A DNA stretch of 64,000 nt, taken from contig WRIV01000008.1 in NCBI GenBank assembly GCA_009782555.1, positions 59,397-123,396 on the forward strand. Direction: 5' to 3'. Origin of the DNA: Treponema sp. GTDB lineage: Bacteria > Spirochaetota > Spirochaetia > Treponematales > Breznakiellaceae. The notes beneath the pieces are model-generated. The model had not been told where the DNA came from, did not search any database, and saw only the letters and a program-made list of their open reading frames with translations. Positions 33,988 to 42,768 of the stretch are shown here, piece by piece (position 1 is the stretch's first letter; every line of letters starts with the position of its first letter). Both the position numbers and the translations under genes were made by a program.

Positions 33988-34943
33988 GTTATTCCCCTGT
34001 TTACCGCGTCTGCTGTGGAAATTCTTGTTTCGGCGTTTTCTGTTTCGTATATCCCCGGCATATCGATCTTGTTTTTTGCTTCCCGCCGCTGGAGGTACAT
34101 CATCATAATCACCCCGGCGGTGGTGATTACCGTCAGCGCCAGGGAAAAGGCAGAAGAGAGGGGCCAGTTTCTGGCCTTGGTAAGCTGGTCGGCTATAACA
34201 TTCCCCAGCATATAGGAATCCTTGCCTCCCACCAAAAGGGGTACAGCATATGCTCCGAAGATCGGAATAAAGGTAAAAAGCACCGCCGTGTAGATGCCGC
34301 TTTTAATGCTGGGAAGCAGCACCTTGTTTATGGCTCCAAGCTTCGTGGCCCCCAAATCCCTGGCCGCTTCCAGAAGGGAAAAATCAAATTTGTCGATGGT
34401 AGAAAAGAGAGGCAATATGGCATAGGGCAGGTACATATATACCAGCACCAGGATTACCGATTTTTGATCGTAAAGAAAAGAGATGTGATTATTGATAAGG
34501 CCGAGCCGCATTAATATATCGTTAAGAAAGCCATTATTCCCTAGGATGTTCATCCATGCAAATACCCGGATAAGAAAATTTGTCCAGAATGGGACAATGA
34601 TAAGGAGAAGCAAAAAAGTCTGATACTTACTGCGGGCCATGTAATAACCGCAGGGCAGGGCAATAAGGATTGTAATCAGCGTAGCAATTCCCGAGGTAAC
34701 CAGCGTCCTCAAGGTGATGATGAGGAAGTTGGGATTGGCCAGGCTTTGATAGGCTGAGAAGGAAAATTCCGGCAACACTCCGCCATACAGTCCTTTTTTA
34801 AGAAAGCTGTACACCACAATGATGATAAGAGGGGCAAGGAAGAAAATCGTAAACCACGCCGTCATGGGGAAGGAATAGATGGGACCGTAATTGCGTTTTT
34901 TTACCGAGGTTTCTGCGGTCTCCCCATATTCCGGGTTGGTCAT
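33984..34943 (-). CDS. potB: polyamine ABC transporter permease PotB
   Basis: A 319-residue permease. The EAA loop is EAARDLGATKLGAINKVLLPSIKSGI, and FFLAPLIIIVVYSFLKKG is the usual first-helix region of PotB. I chose ATG 34943 because it overlaps the potA stop (ATGA); earlier in-frame codons lie within potA. It forms the importer channel with PotC. Confidence 0.93.
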   Translation of the reverse strand: MTNPEYGETAETSVKKRNYGPIYSFPMTAWFTIFFLAPLIIIVVYSFLKKGLYGGVLPEFSFSAYQSLANPNFLIITLRTLVTSGIATLITILIALPCGYYMARSKYQTFLLLLIIVPFWTNFLIRVFAWMNILGNNGFLNDILMRLGLINNHISFLYDQKSVILVLVYMYLPYAILPLFSTIDKFDFSLLEAARDLGATKLGAINKVLLPSIKSGIYTAVLFTFIPIFGAYAVPLLVGGKDSYMLGNVIADQLTKARNWPLSSAFSLALTVITTAGVIMMMYLQRREAKNKIDMPGIYETENAETRISTADAVNRGIT

Positions 34944-36085
34944 TTCCGTTCTCCAGAAATCTCTTGGATTCCCAGGATATAGCCGTCGTCGGCGCTCCAA
35001 GATAGGTATACCGAATCCTTCCATACAATATCGGGGCCTTCGTCAGAATAATTCGAGTGCTGTTTAATCACCCGGATTAGGGTATTGTCGTTTACCTTGA
35101 CATAAAATTTGGTCTGAAACCCGGAATAAATCGGCTCATCTACAATGCCCTGGAAATGATTAATGTCTTCCCGCTTGCTTGCGGGTTTGTCAGTGCTAAT
35201 CATGATCTTTTCCGGGCGGACGGTAAAACTTACCCTTTGGCCAATTTCGATTTCGTCCACTGTGGTTACCTTTACCCTGCCCAGTTCGGCAATGTCCAGT
35301 TCTACCATGTATTCAGTTTCAGGCCTCTCCATCAGTTTTTTGCTCAGTACCGTACCGTCATAGAGGTTTGTTTCTCCGATAAAGCGGGCCACAAAGCTTG
35401 TGGCGGGGCTTTCGTAAATTTCATTGGGGGTTCCTACCTGAAGAACATTTCCCTGATCCATGACGGCGATGTGATCTGAAACTGACAGAGCTTCCTGCTG
35501 GTCGTGGGTTACATAGATAAAGGTAATGCCAATTTTGTCGTGGATATCATCCAGTTCAATCAGCATATGCTGGCGGAGTTTGGCGTCCAGGGCGGAAAGA
35601 GGTTCATCCAGCAGGAGTACCCGCGGTTCGTTGATCAGTGCCCTGGCGATGGCAACCCGCTGTTTCTGGCCCCCGGAGAGCTGGTTGGGTTTTTTGTTGG
35701 CATGGGTTTCCAACTGAACCAGTTTTAGATAATCCTTGACCTGGGAATTGATTTGGGTTTTGGATTTTTTTTGGAGCCGGAGAGAAAAGGCCACATTTTC
35801 AAAAACCGTCAGATGGGGAAACAGAGCATAGTTTTGAAAGACCGTATTGGCCGGTCTCCGGTTGGGGGGAAGGCCGAGGACATCGGCTCCGTCAAAAGTA
35901 ACAGCGCCGCTGTCGGGGTTTTCAAAACCAGCGATGATCCGCAGCAGAGTCGTTTTTCCGCACCCCGATGGTCCCAGAAGGGAAAAGAATTCACCTTTTT
36001 TTATGGCAAGGCTTACTTTGTTCAAAACCCTAAAGTCACCGAAGGATTTAGAAACTCCTTCGATGGCAACATCGCTTCCTTTCAA
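34940..36085 (-). CDS. potA: polyamine ABC transporter ATPase PotA
   Basis: A 381-residue ATPase with Walker [11 protein letters not shown]-loop FQNYALFP, signature LSGGQKQR, Walker [13 protein letters not shown] and H-switch THDQ. A C-terminal TOBE-type regulatory domain follows ([10 protein letters not shown] onwards). The start is an uncommon TTG at 36085, supported by GAAGGG about 5 nt upstream and the absence of any ATG or GTG in frame nearby. First gene of potABCD. Confidence 0.92.
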   Translation of the reverse strand: MKGSDVAIEGVSKSFGDFRVLNKVSLAIKKGEFFSLLGPSGCGKTTLLRIIAGFENPDSGAVTFDGADVLGLPPNRRPANTVFQNYALFPHLTVFENVAFSLRLQKKSKTQINSQVKDYLKLVQLETHANKKPNQLSGGQKQRVAIARALINEPRVLLLDEPLSALDAKLRQHMLIELDDIHDKIGITFIYVTHDQQEALSVSDHIAVMDQGNVLQVGTPNEIYESPATSFVARFIGETNLYDGTVLSKKLMERPETEYMVELDIAELGRVKVTTVDEIEIGQRVSFTVRPEKIMISTDKPASKREDINHFQGIVDEPIYSGFQTKFYVKVNDNTLIRVIKQHSNYSDEGPDIVWKDSVYLSWSADDGYILGIQEISGERK

Positions 36086-36139
36086 TTTTGCCCTTCGACC
36101 TCCTGTCGGTAAACAGCGGATTAAATTTCGTCCTAGCGT

Positions 36140-36168
36140 ACAATGGGATTTTTATTGGATAATGTCAA
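36140..36168 (-). promoter_or_regulatory. possible potABCD promoter
   Basis: On the minus strand TTGACA (36168-36163) lies just past the terminator of the HEAT-repeat gene. The best -10 at 17 nt is CATTGT (36145-36140), which is poor. The leader would be about 48 nt and includes AGGAGG and GAAGGG. Confidence 0.4.
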
Positions 36169-36173
36169 CCCGC

Positions 36174-36201
36174 AAAAAAACCGCCTTTTGACGGTTTTTT
36201 T
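36174..36201 (-). terminator. intrinsic terminator after the HEAT-repeat gene
   Basis: Inverted repeat AAAAAAACCG / CGGTTTTTTT with an 8-nt loop, 45 nt past the HEAT-repeat stop. On the minus strand the stem ends in seven T residues. Confidence 0.8.
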
Positions 36202-36246
36202 GGCTGGGGAGACTGCCGCAAATTGGGCTTCTTTAAGCTGTATCTT

Positions 36247-37416
36247 TTACGGTATTTTCTTCAGGGCATCCTGGGCCAGTTTTTGGACGGTGCTAGTCCA
36301 GTCCTCCTGAAGCACCCTTCGGAGGGCATTCCGCGCCAGGGGCCGTCCGGTATTGCCTAAGGCGGGGATAATAACCCGGACCAGACGTTCATCTTCCCTG
36401 GTAAGGGTTCCCCGGGCCTGACGGGTATTGATGTCGTTAAGAAATACAGAAAGGAGACGGGCGGAATCATCTGTGGCCAATGCAGAAAGGGCCTGGATAA
36501 CGGCAATTTGTTCATCTTCATCCGATCCTTCACGGTAGGACCTTTCCATCAGGGGATACACATTGGCATCTTCGGTGCCATAGCGGCGGATCATATTTAA
36601 GGAAAGTTTGCGGGTGTTAACCAGAATGGTCCTTTGGGTAACCACATTGGTACTGCTCCTCCAGGCTTCGGAGAGGGACGCCACCGCGCCTTGTGATTTC
36701 TGTTGGGTAGTTACTTCCGATGCTTCCAAGGTCTGAAGGGCGCCGTATTTTGTAGCGTAATTGTAGGAACTGCTCCTGATCACCGAAAGCAATGGTTCGG
36801 TAGGATTGTCCATAATATTGGGCAGCGCTTCTCTGGCTTTGTTTTTAACACGATCCGAATACCATCCTACGGATGCCAGAAAAACCGGAAGATAGCCGTC
36901 GCTGTCTTTATATTCCTCCAGGCCGATAACCGCCCCGTAGGCAACTTGTTCCCGGCTTATGGGGTCTTGCCCCGGTTCAAGGTTCAGGTCAGAAAGAAGC
37001 TGGATTACCTGGGGGAAAAAATCAACAGCCTGGACTTTGCCCATGGAAGCAAGAGCTTCGGCTCGAACCAGGGGGTTGGTAAAGGTGTCTACGACCCTCC
37101 ACAAATTGCGGCCCGAGGCGGTATGCTGGGCTTCTCCCAGTTTTGCCGAAAGGAACAGGGCTAGATCATCCGCAGCCTTGGTCTCGTTGGCACTCTGTAC
37201 ATTGGGAAAGTATGTTAAAACAGTATCCAGGGCATGGGCAAAAAAATCGGTGCCGACTCCATCGGCGGCGGCATTTTGTACAACCCTAAGCCTGCCTGTC
37301 ATGGTTTCCTGGGCGTTAAATTGCCCGGTAAAAAAATCCGGCTCCTGTTGATCCTGAGCGATAAGAACTCCCGAAATAACCGCAAAAACCGTTATGAGTG
37401 TTATTATTCTTTTCAT
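36247..37416 (-). CDS. HEAT-repeat exported protein
   Basis: A 389-residue exported protein. The signal peptide is MKRIITLITVFAVISGVLIAQ; the body is helical with HEAT-like units such as NPLVRAEALASMGKVQAVDFFPQ and RLVRVIIPALGNTGRPLARNAL. HEAT arrays usually mediate protein binding; the partner is unknown. I chose ATG 37416: the signal peptide begins there, and the ATG at 37434 lies upstream of the -10 box. Transcription should begin at or beside the ATG. A strong terminator follows the gene, so it appears monocistronic. Confidence 0.8.
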   Translation of the reverse strand: MKRIITLITVFAVISGVLIAQDQQEPDFFTGQFNAQETMTGRLRVVQNAAADGVGTDFFAHALDTVLTYFPNVQSANETKAADDLALFLSAKLGEAQHTASGRNLWRVVDTFTNPLVRAEALASMGKVQAVDFFPQVIQLLSDLNLEPGQDPISREQVAYGAVIGLEEYKDSDGYLPVFLASVGWYSDRVKNKAREALPNIMDNPTEPLLSVIRSSSYNYATKYGALQTLEASEVTTQQKSQGAVASLSEAWRSSTNVVTQRTILVNTRKLSLNMIRRYGTEDANVYPLMERSYREGSDEDEQIAVIQALSALATDDSARLLSVFLNDINTRQARGTLTREDERLVRVIIPALGNTGRPLARNALRRVLQEDWTSTVQKLAQDALKKIP

Positions 37417-37422
37417 ACTATG

Positions 37423-37452
37423 ATAATACGCCATTATATAAGAAAGTTACAA
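37423..37452 (-). promoter_or_regulatory. leaderless promoter of the HEAT-repeat gene
   Basis: Minus strand: TTGTAA (37452-37447), 18-nt spacer, TATTAT (37428-37423), then exactly 6 nt to ATG 37416. The predicted transcription start coincides with the A of the start codon. The -35 box lies 2 bp beyond the nagZ stop. Confidence 0.6.
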
Positions 37453-37454
37453 CC

Positions 37455-38591
37455 CTATTTTTTAGCCCGTTTCAACGCCATGATCCGGTTCCAGCTTTCT
37501 TCAATCCGGGCCGGGGATATTTTGCCTTCTTTGACAAGGGTGTAGATAGCATTCAGCGTCCTTTGGGCCAGGGCAGGATCGTACTGGCCGCCGTTATTGG
37601 AAAGGCAAAGCAAATCGACCCCGGCATTGATCGTTTTTTCCAGGATTTCTTCAAAACCATAATTTGCCCTGATAGCCTCCATGTCCAGGTCGTCGGAAAC
37701 AATCACTCCTTTAAATCCAAGCTGATTCCGCAGTATCCCCGTAAGGATCGCTTCGGATAGGGTTGCGGGATTCCGGGGGTCCAGGTCCGCATTAAACACA
37801 TGGCTGGTCATTACCATTAGGGCATCCTTTTGGGAGCCAATTAACCGGCGGTATGGGATTAGTTCCGTTTTCTGCCATTGGCCGGTAACATCTACCCAGC
37901 CCTGGTGGGTATCGCCGGAAGAACTACCATGGCCGGGGAAATGCTTGATGCAAGAAATGATGCCCCGCCGGCGGTGAGCATCGATCCAAATGGAAGCGTG
38001 TTGTACCACCGCTGCCGGGTCTGCGGAAAAACTGCGTCCCCAGGCGCCGATGACGGGATTTTCGGGATTCAGGTCAAGATCCACGCAGGGGGCAAAATTC
38101 AGATTAATCCCCATGGCGGACAGGAGGGCCGCCGTTTCTTCTGCCTGGGCTCTGGTAAGATCCTTGCCGGCGGCCATTTCCTTTGCGCCCAGGCTGGGAG
38201 GAAAACCGTATTCGCTGCGGAGCCGGTTAACCCGGCCCCCTTCTTGATCAATGGCAATAAACAGTTTAACAGGAGCGGCCTTTTGCAGATCCCCCGCAAG
38301 ACGGCCCAACTGTTCCTGAGACAGGATATTCCGGGGACGGATCTGGGAAGGTACGTCGTAATCAAAGAGCAGTACTCCGCCGATGCCCAGTTCTGTTATA
38401 TCCCGGTAAATAGAAGAATCCTCGGTCAGTTCCGTACCCCGGAATCCCAAAAGGAGCATCTGGGCGATTTTTCGCTTTTGCAGTTCTTCCGTATTTCCGG
38501 CAAACCAGTCATTTGGGGAGGATGGGACGGTGCAGTGAGCAAGAAGGAGGATAGCGCAGGCGGCGATCCCCAGGGGTTTAATGGTATTCAC
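37455..38591 (-). CDS. nagZ: beta-N-acetylhexosaminidase, GH3 (NagZ-like), predicted lipoprotein
   Basis: A 378-residue GH3 enzyme expected to remove N-acetylglucosamine from muropeptides or chitooligosaccharides. Diagnostic motifs: AIDQEGGRVNRL, the catalytic loop KHFPGHGSSSGDTH, and the nucleophile Asp in VIVSDDLDM. Unlike cytoplasmic NagZ of enterobacteria it has a lipoprotein signal (CAILLLAHCTVPSS), so it should act at the membrane surface or in the periplasm. GTG 38591 overlaps the serA stop, so it ends the rex-serC-serA operon, an odd companion for serine biosynthesis. Confidence 0.9.
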   Translation of the reverse strand: MNTIKPLGIAACAILLLAHCTVPSSPNDWFAGNTEELQKRKIAQMLLLGFRGTELTEDSSIYRDITELGIGGVLLFDYDVPSQIRPRNILSQEQLGRLAGDLQKAAPVKLFIAIDQEGGRVNRLRSEYGFPPSLGAKEMAAGKDLTRAQAEETAALLSAMGINLNFAPCVDLDLNPENPVIGAWGRSFSADPAAVVQHASIWIDAHRRRGIISCIKHFPGHGSSSGDTHQGWVDVTGQWQKTELIPYRRLIGSQKDALMVMTSHVFNADLDPRNPATLSEAILTGILRNQLGFKGVIVSDDLDMEAIRANYGFEEILEKTINAGVDLLCLSNNGGQYDPALAQRTLNAIYTLVKEGKISPARIEESWNRIMALKRAKK

Positions 38592-39763
38592 CGTTCCAGT
38601 ACTCTTACCCGGACCACCCCGTCAATGGCGATTAGCCTTTCCAGTTGTTCCTGGGGGATGGGCTGATCCGTATCGATGATATTGTAGGCATAGTCGTTCT
38701 GGTGATGGTTAATCAGGTCCGTAATGTTGATCGCCGCCTCCGCTAGAATCGTGGTGATCTGTCCCACCATGTTGGGAATATTCCTGTTTGCCACCAGGAG
38801 CCGGTGGGAGGACTGGAATTCCAGTTTGCATCGGGGATAGTTTACCGAATTTTTTATGGTCCCGTATTCAAGGAAATTCATTAACTGCTTTGCCGCCATA
38901 ATTGCGCAGTTATCCTCCGCCTCCGGGGTAGAAGCCCCCAGGTGGGGGATGCAGATTGCCCCCGGACATTGACAGGAAAGGAGTTCTGCGGTGGGAAAAT
39001 CCGTCACATAGGCGGCAAGCTTTTCGCTTTTCAGGGCGCTTATAATATCCGCCTCGTTTACCAGCCCCCCCCGGGCCAGGTTAATGATCCGGGCACCTTT
39101 CTTCATGATCCTAAATTTTTCCGCGTCCAGTAATCCCCGGGTGGCGTCATTTAAGGGGAGATGGAGCGATATGTAGTCAGCTTTTGCCAAGAGCCCTTCC
39201 AGGGTATCGGCCCGTTCCACCGAATGGGAAAGGTTCCAGGCGGCATCCACAGAAATGTAGGGATCAAAGCCTATGACCCTCATTCCCAAAGACAGAGCGC
39301 TGTTGGCCACCATTACCCCAATGGCCCCCAGGCCCATTACACCCAGGGTTTTGCCCCGCAGTTCCGGCCCCTCAAAACGGGTTTTTCCTTTTTCCACCAG
39401 TTCCGGCACTTCATCGGAGCGGTCCGCAAGGCCGGCACCCCATGACCAGCCCCCTAGGATGTTTCGGGAAGCCAGCAGCAGCGCCGCCAGGGCCAGTTCC
39501 TTGACGGCATTGGCGTTGCCGCCGGGGGTGTTGAACACCACCACTCCCCGGTCGCTGCATTTGGGGATGGGGATGTTGTTAACCCCCGCTCCGGCCCTGG
39601 CCACCGCCAGTACCGAATCGGGGATTGCGGCCGAATGAAGATCAGCACTGCGAACCAGAATGGCATGGGGGTGGGGGATTTCACTGGCCACTTCGTATCT
39701 GTCCCGGGGAAAGAGTTCCAGCCCCAGGGGGGAAATTTTGTTCATCGTCTGTATGCGAAACAT
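38588..39763 (-). CDS. serA: phosphoglycerate dehydrogenase with C-terminal ACT domain
   Basis: NAD-dependent oxidation of 3-phosphoglycerate, the first committed step of serine synthesis. It has 391 residues: Rossmann motif GLGAIG near 145, NLARGGLVNE with the catalytic Arg region, and the catalytic His in PHLGASTPEAEDN. A C-terminal ACT-like regulatory domain follows (about 320-391). AAGGAG lies 6 nt before ATG 39763; serC ends 9 nt upstream. An NAD-linked enzyme in a Rex-preceded operon fits redox control. Confidence 0.93.
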   Translation of the reverse strand: MFRIQTMNKISPLGLELFPRDRYEVASEIPHPHAILVRSADLHSAAIPDSVLAVARAGAGVNNIPIPKCSDRGVVVFNTPGGNANAVKELALAALLLASRNILGGWSWGAGLADRSDEVPELVEKGKTRFEGPELRGKTLGVMGLGAIGVMVANSALSLGMRVIGFDPYISVDAAWNLSHSVERADTLEGLLAKADYISLHLPLNDATRGLLDAEKFRIMKKGARIINLARGGLVNEADIISALKSEKLAAYVTDFPTAELLSCQCPGAICIPHLGASTPEAEDNCAIMAAKQLMNFLEYGTIKNSVNYPRCKLEFQSSHRLLVANRNIPNMVGQITTILAEAAINITDLINHHQNDYAYNIIDTDQPIPQEQLERLIAIDGVVRVRVLER

Positions 39764-39772
39764 AACGGCTCC

Positions 39773-40882
39773 TTACTTTGCTTCTTTTTCAAATTTTTCC
39801 ATAAAGGCAAGGAGAGCCTTTACTCCTTCTATGGGCATAGCGTTGTAGATACTGGCCCGCATACCTCCCACCAGCCGGTGGCCCGCCAGATTTACCAGCC
39901 CCGCTGCCGCCGCTTCAGCTACAAATCGTTTTTCAATGGCAGCCTTTCGGTCAGGATCGGTTTCCCGGGGTACAAAGGGAATATTCATCAGGCTTCGGCA
40001 ATTTTTTTCTACCGGCGAATAAAAAGTTTTGTTTGCTTCCAGGTAATTGTAGAGCAGCGCCGCCTTGTTACAGTTGATTTTGCCCAGGGCTTCCATTCCG
40101 CCCAGGCCTTTTAACCATTCCAGCACAAGACCGATGATGTAAATCCCATAACAGGGGGGAGTGTTGTACATCGACGATTCCTTGTTGTGGATATCGTAGC
40201 GGAGCATCGCCGGAATCCTCTCAGGGATGGATCGGTTTAACAAATCGTCCCGAATGATAACCACCGTAACCCCCGCGGGTCCCAGGTTTTTCTGAGCCCC
40301 CGCATAAAGCAGCGCAAAACGGGATACATCCAGGGGCTCGGAAAGGATGGCGCTGGAAAGATCCGTTACCAGAGGAATCGATCCGGTATCGGGAATGGCG
40401 GGCCATTTTGTTCCTACGATGGTGTTATTCCAGGTGATGTGATAATATGCATCATCCGTGCCGGGGGCCGGGGCTGCGGGTATGTAGGTGTAGGCCCTGT
40501 CCTTGGAAGAAGCGGCAATATTTACTTCCGTATATTTGGAAGCCTCATCGGCAGCCTTCTTTGCCCAAATGCCCGTGTCAATAAGAGTGATTCGCCTTCT
40601 TTGCCCCGGCAGTTCTGGGGCTGCCAGATTAAGGGGGACCATGGCAAACTGGAGGGACGCTCCCCCTTGAAGAAAAAGCACCTGGTAATTGGAGGGGATG
40701 CTCATCAATTCCCGGAGCAGGGTTTCGGTTTTTTCGATGATGGGCTTATAATCCCCGGACCGGTGACTCATCTCCATCACCGACTGGCCTGTTCCGTTGG
40801 CATCGGTCATCTCGGCTGCCGCCCTTTCCAGTACCGGCAGGGGCAGCATGGAAGGTCCCGGAGAAAAGTTGTACACGCGCAT
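39773..40882 (-). CDS. serC: phosphoserine aminotransferase
   Basis: PLP enzyme converting 3-phosphohydroxypyruvate to phosphoserine; 369 residues. Typical start MRVYNFSPGPSMLPLPVLE, phosphate-binding MEMSHRS and FLQGGAS, and the PLP lysine in YAGAQKNLGPAG. C-terminal GHRLVGGMRASIYNAMP is diagnostic. AGGAGA lies 6 nt before ATG 40882. It sits between rex and serA. Confidence 0.95.
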   Translation of the reverse strand: MRVYNFSPGPSMLPLPVLERAAAEMTDANGTGQSVMEMSHRSGDYKPIIEKTETLLRELMSIPSNYQVLFLQGGASLQFAMVPLNLAAPELPGQRRRITLIDTGIWAKKAADEASKYTEVNIAASSKDRAYTYIPAAPAPGTDDAYYHITWNNTIVGTKWPAIPDTGSIPLVTDLSSAILSEPLDVSRFALLYAGAQKNLGPAGVTVVIIRDDLLNRSIPERIPAMLRYDIHNKESSMYNTPPCYGIYIIGLVLEWLKGLGGMEALGKINCNKAALLYNYLEANKTFYSPVEKNCRSLMNIPFVPRETDPDRKAAIEKRFVAEAAAAGLVNLAGHRLVGGMRASIYNAMPIEGVKALLAFMEKFEKEAK

Positions 40883-40891
40883 TATTGTCTC

Positions 40892-41524
40892 CTAAGTCAT
40901 TTTTATAGAAAGAGCCAAAAGCTCATCCCTTACATAGACATTTCGAACTGTTATTTCCGGAGGAACGGTTATTATCGCTGGAGCAAAATTCAATATACCC
41001 CGGATACCTGCGGCGGCGAGTTTTTCCGCTGCCCCCTGGGCAGTTTCGGCGGGAACACAAAGCAGGGCCATCTCGATATCCAAACGGCGGATCACTTCTC
41101 CCATCTTATGAGCCGGATACAGGGGAGCCTGGGATTTTAGAATTTCCACCCGGTTCACATTGGTGTCAAATCCCGCTGCCAGTATAAATTCACCCAGGGC
41201 GGCAGAATCAAGGTTCAGGTACGCTGAGCCCAGCCGGCCCAGGCCCGCGACGCAGAATTTACGGCGCCGGTCCAGACACAGGGCTTCTCTGATCAGGGGA
41301 ACGAGGGTCCGGGGGGCATATCCGGAGGAGGTTCCCGCTGAAAACCGCCCGGTATCAACAGTTTCGTCGTCTTCGGTTTTTGGCAGGAAGGATATGTCCT
41401 TTCTGATGGTATGGCTGGGCCAACCGGTCAATGTTTCCAATTCAGCGGAGGTAAATTCCCTTTCTTCTCCTTCGAGGATTCGTAAAATTTGAAGAAGCCG
41501 CTCTTTTGCTGGGGCGCCAAGCAC
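40892..41524 (-). CDS. rex: redox-sensing transcriptional repressor Rex
   Basis: Senses NADH/NAD and represses genes when NADH is low. It has 210 residues: N-terminal winged helix (about 8-70, with EFTSAELETLTGWPSHTIRKDISFL) and a Rossmann domain with AGLGRLGSAYL. The C-terminal NFAPAIITVPPEITVRNVYVRDELLAL is typical of Rex. I chose GTG 41524 because GGAGG stands 5 nt before it; an upstream TTG overlaps that site. The Rex operator core lies directly upstream over the predicted promoter, so the operon is probably autoregulated. Confidence 0.93.
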   Translation of the reverse strand: MLGAPAKERLLQILRILEGEEREFTSAELETLTGWPSHTIRKDISFLPKTEDDETVDTGRFSAGTSSGYAPRTLVPLIREALCLDRRRKFCVAGLGRLGSAYLNLDSAALGEFILAAGFDTNVNRVEILKSQAPLYPAHKMGEVIRRLDIEMALLCVPAETAQGAAEKLAAAGIRGILNFAPAIITVPPEITVRNVYVRDELLALSIKMT

Positions 41525-41536
41525 CGTTACCTCCAA

Positions 41537-41584
41537 ATGGCATTACCATTACTGTGAAATATTTCACAGTAATGGTAATGCCAT
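41537..41584. promoter_or_regulatory. 48-bp perfect palindrome with Rex operator core
   Basis: Positions 41537-41584 form an uninterrupted palindrome, 24 bp per arm, centred at 41560/41561. The centre, 41553-41568, is TGTGAAATATTTCACA, which matches the core of the known Rex consensus. The outer arms (ATGGCATTACCATTA and its complement) extend well past a normal Rex site. The predicted leftward -10 lies in the outer arm and the transcription start near 41565 falls inside the core. Confidence 0.92.
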
Positions 41585-41600
41585 ACATCAAATGCTTCAA
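41572..41600 (-). promoter_or_regulatory. probable rex operon promoter
   Basis: Minus strand: TTGAAG (41600-41595), 17-nt spacer, TACCAT (41577-41572). The predicted start near 41565 is inside the Rex operator core, so bound Rex would block initiation. Confidence 0.5.
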
Positions 41601-41615
41601 GTCAGGTTTTTTTAC

Positions 41616-41643
41616 TTGAATATTGTTAGTTCTCGCTCATACT
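41616..41643 (+). promoter_or_regulatory. possible leaderless promoter of the MBL-fold gene
   Basis: TTGAAT (41616-41621), 16-nt spacer, CATACT (41638-41643), 7 nt before ATG 41651. No Shine-Dalgarno sequence is present. The -10 match is moderate. Confidence 0.4.
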
Positions 41644-41650
41644 AATTAAA

Positions 41651-42481
41651 ATGAAGCTCACCATTCTGGGTTCCGGGACTTCTCACGGGATCCCTGTAAT
41701 TGGCTGTTTCTGTCCGGTCTGTACGGCTTCCGAAGGCAAGGACAAACGTCTGAGGTGTTCCCTGTATGTTGAAGGTTCTAACGGGGAACGGGCAGTAATC
41801 GATACCGGGCCGGAATTCCGGCTGCAAGCTTTGCAAGCAGGGATAAAAAACCTGGATGCGGTTTTCCTTACCCATGCCCATGCAGATCATATTCATGGAT
41901 TGGACGATTTGCGGCCCCTCTCCTGGAAAAAAGCAATACCAATTTATGGAAATAACCCTACCATGGATGAATTTTTGGAACGCTTTTCCTATATTTTTAG
42001 GAAAACCCAGACCGGAGGGGGAAAACCTCACGTTAACCCCATAATTGTCACCGGACCGGTACAACTTGGCGGCCTTATTTTTATCCCTATCCCGGTAAAA
42101 CACGGCACCCTTGATATTTTGGGCTGGAAGATTATCGAAACAGCGGCGTATGACAGATCAGGCAGGATCATCTCGGGTGCAGTCTATCTTACTGATGGCA
42201 GCCATATTGATGAGGAATCATATCGTCTAATTACAGAAGGCGGTTCGCCGGCATGTGCAATTATCGGGGGACTCCGGGCCCGGAGCCATGAAACGCACTT
42301 TTCTTTTGAAGAAGCCATTATGGCCGGTGTCCAAATGAATGCGGAAAGGGTTTTCCTGACCCACATCTGTCATGATCATTCGCATCGGGAAATTGAGGAC
42401 TACTGCAGGAATTTTGTGAACAAACAAAACCTGCCCATTTCGGCAGGGCCTGCCTGGGATGGATTGGAACTGGAACTATAG
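41651..42481 (+). CDS. metallo-beta-lactamase-fold hydrolase (PhnP-like)
   Basis: A 276-residue cytoplasmic metallohydrolase. It starts MKLTILGSGTSHGIPVIGCFCPVC; HAHADHIHGLDDLR is the metal-binding HxHxDH motif. LTDGSHID and LTHICHDHSH contribute further ligands. The N-terminal Cys cluster and overall pattern match PhnP-type phosphodiesterases, but no phn genes lie nearby, so the substrate is open. It is divergent from rex across the palindrome-containing region. Confidence 0.87.
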   Translation: MKLTILGSGTSHGIPVIGCFCPVCTASEGKDKRLRCSLYVEGSNGERAVIDTGPEFRLQALQAGIKNLDAVFLTHAHADHIHGLDDLRPLSWKKAIPIYGNNPTMDEFLERFSYIFRKTQTGGGKPHVNPIIVTGPVQLGGLIFIPIPVKHGTLDILGWKIIETAAYDRSGRIISGAVYLTDGSHIDEESYRLITEGGSPACAIIGGLRARSHETHFSFEEAIMAGVQMNAERVFLTHICHDHSHREIEDYCRNFVNKQNLPISAGPAWDGLELEL

Positions 42482-42497
42482 GTTCCTATGCCGGAAA

Positions 42498-42689
42498 TTA
42501 CACTTTTTTGGTGATATAGTCGGTTTTTAGGCACCGGGCGCAGATTTTAAGGGTAACCGTGGTACCGTCTATTTCGGCCTTTAGCTTCTTTAAATTTGGC
42601 TTCCAGACCCGCCGGGTACGGTTTTTGGCATGGCTTACAGAATTACCGGTGATGGTATGTTTTCCGCAAATATCGCAGGTCCGTGACAT
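42498..42689 (-). CDS. rpmB: ribosomal protein L28
   Basis: A 63-residue large-subunit ribosomal protein. It starts [25 protein letters not shown], the standard bacterial L28 signature with a zinc-type CxxC, and has a second Cys pair in ICARC. GGAAGG stands 6 nt before ATG 42689. Its own promoter lies at 42728-42756, with a normal leader of about 32 nt. Confidence 0.95.
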   Translation of the reverse strand: MSRTCDICGKHTITGNSVSHAKNRTRRVWKPNLKKLKAEIDGTTVTLKICARCLKTDYITKKV

Positions 42690-42727
42690 AAGATCCTTCC
42701 TTAATCAACAAGAACATTCTGAACTTC

Positions 42728-42756
42728 AATATACTGAAAAAGAAAAATAATGTAAA
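42728..42756 (-). promoter_or_regulatory. rpmB promoter
   Basis: Minus strand: TTTACA (42756-42751), 17-nt spacer, TATATT (42733-42728). The leader is about 32 nt and carries a strong Shine-Dalgarno sequence, unlike the leaderless set elsewhere in the window. Confidence 0.65.
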
Positions 42757-42768
42757 TATACCGGAGCC

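Noticed and set aside
37417..37434. ATG at 37434 as the start of the HEAT-repeat protein
   Set aside because: It lies upstream of the TATTAT box and adds residues ahead of a standard signal peptide.
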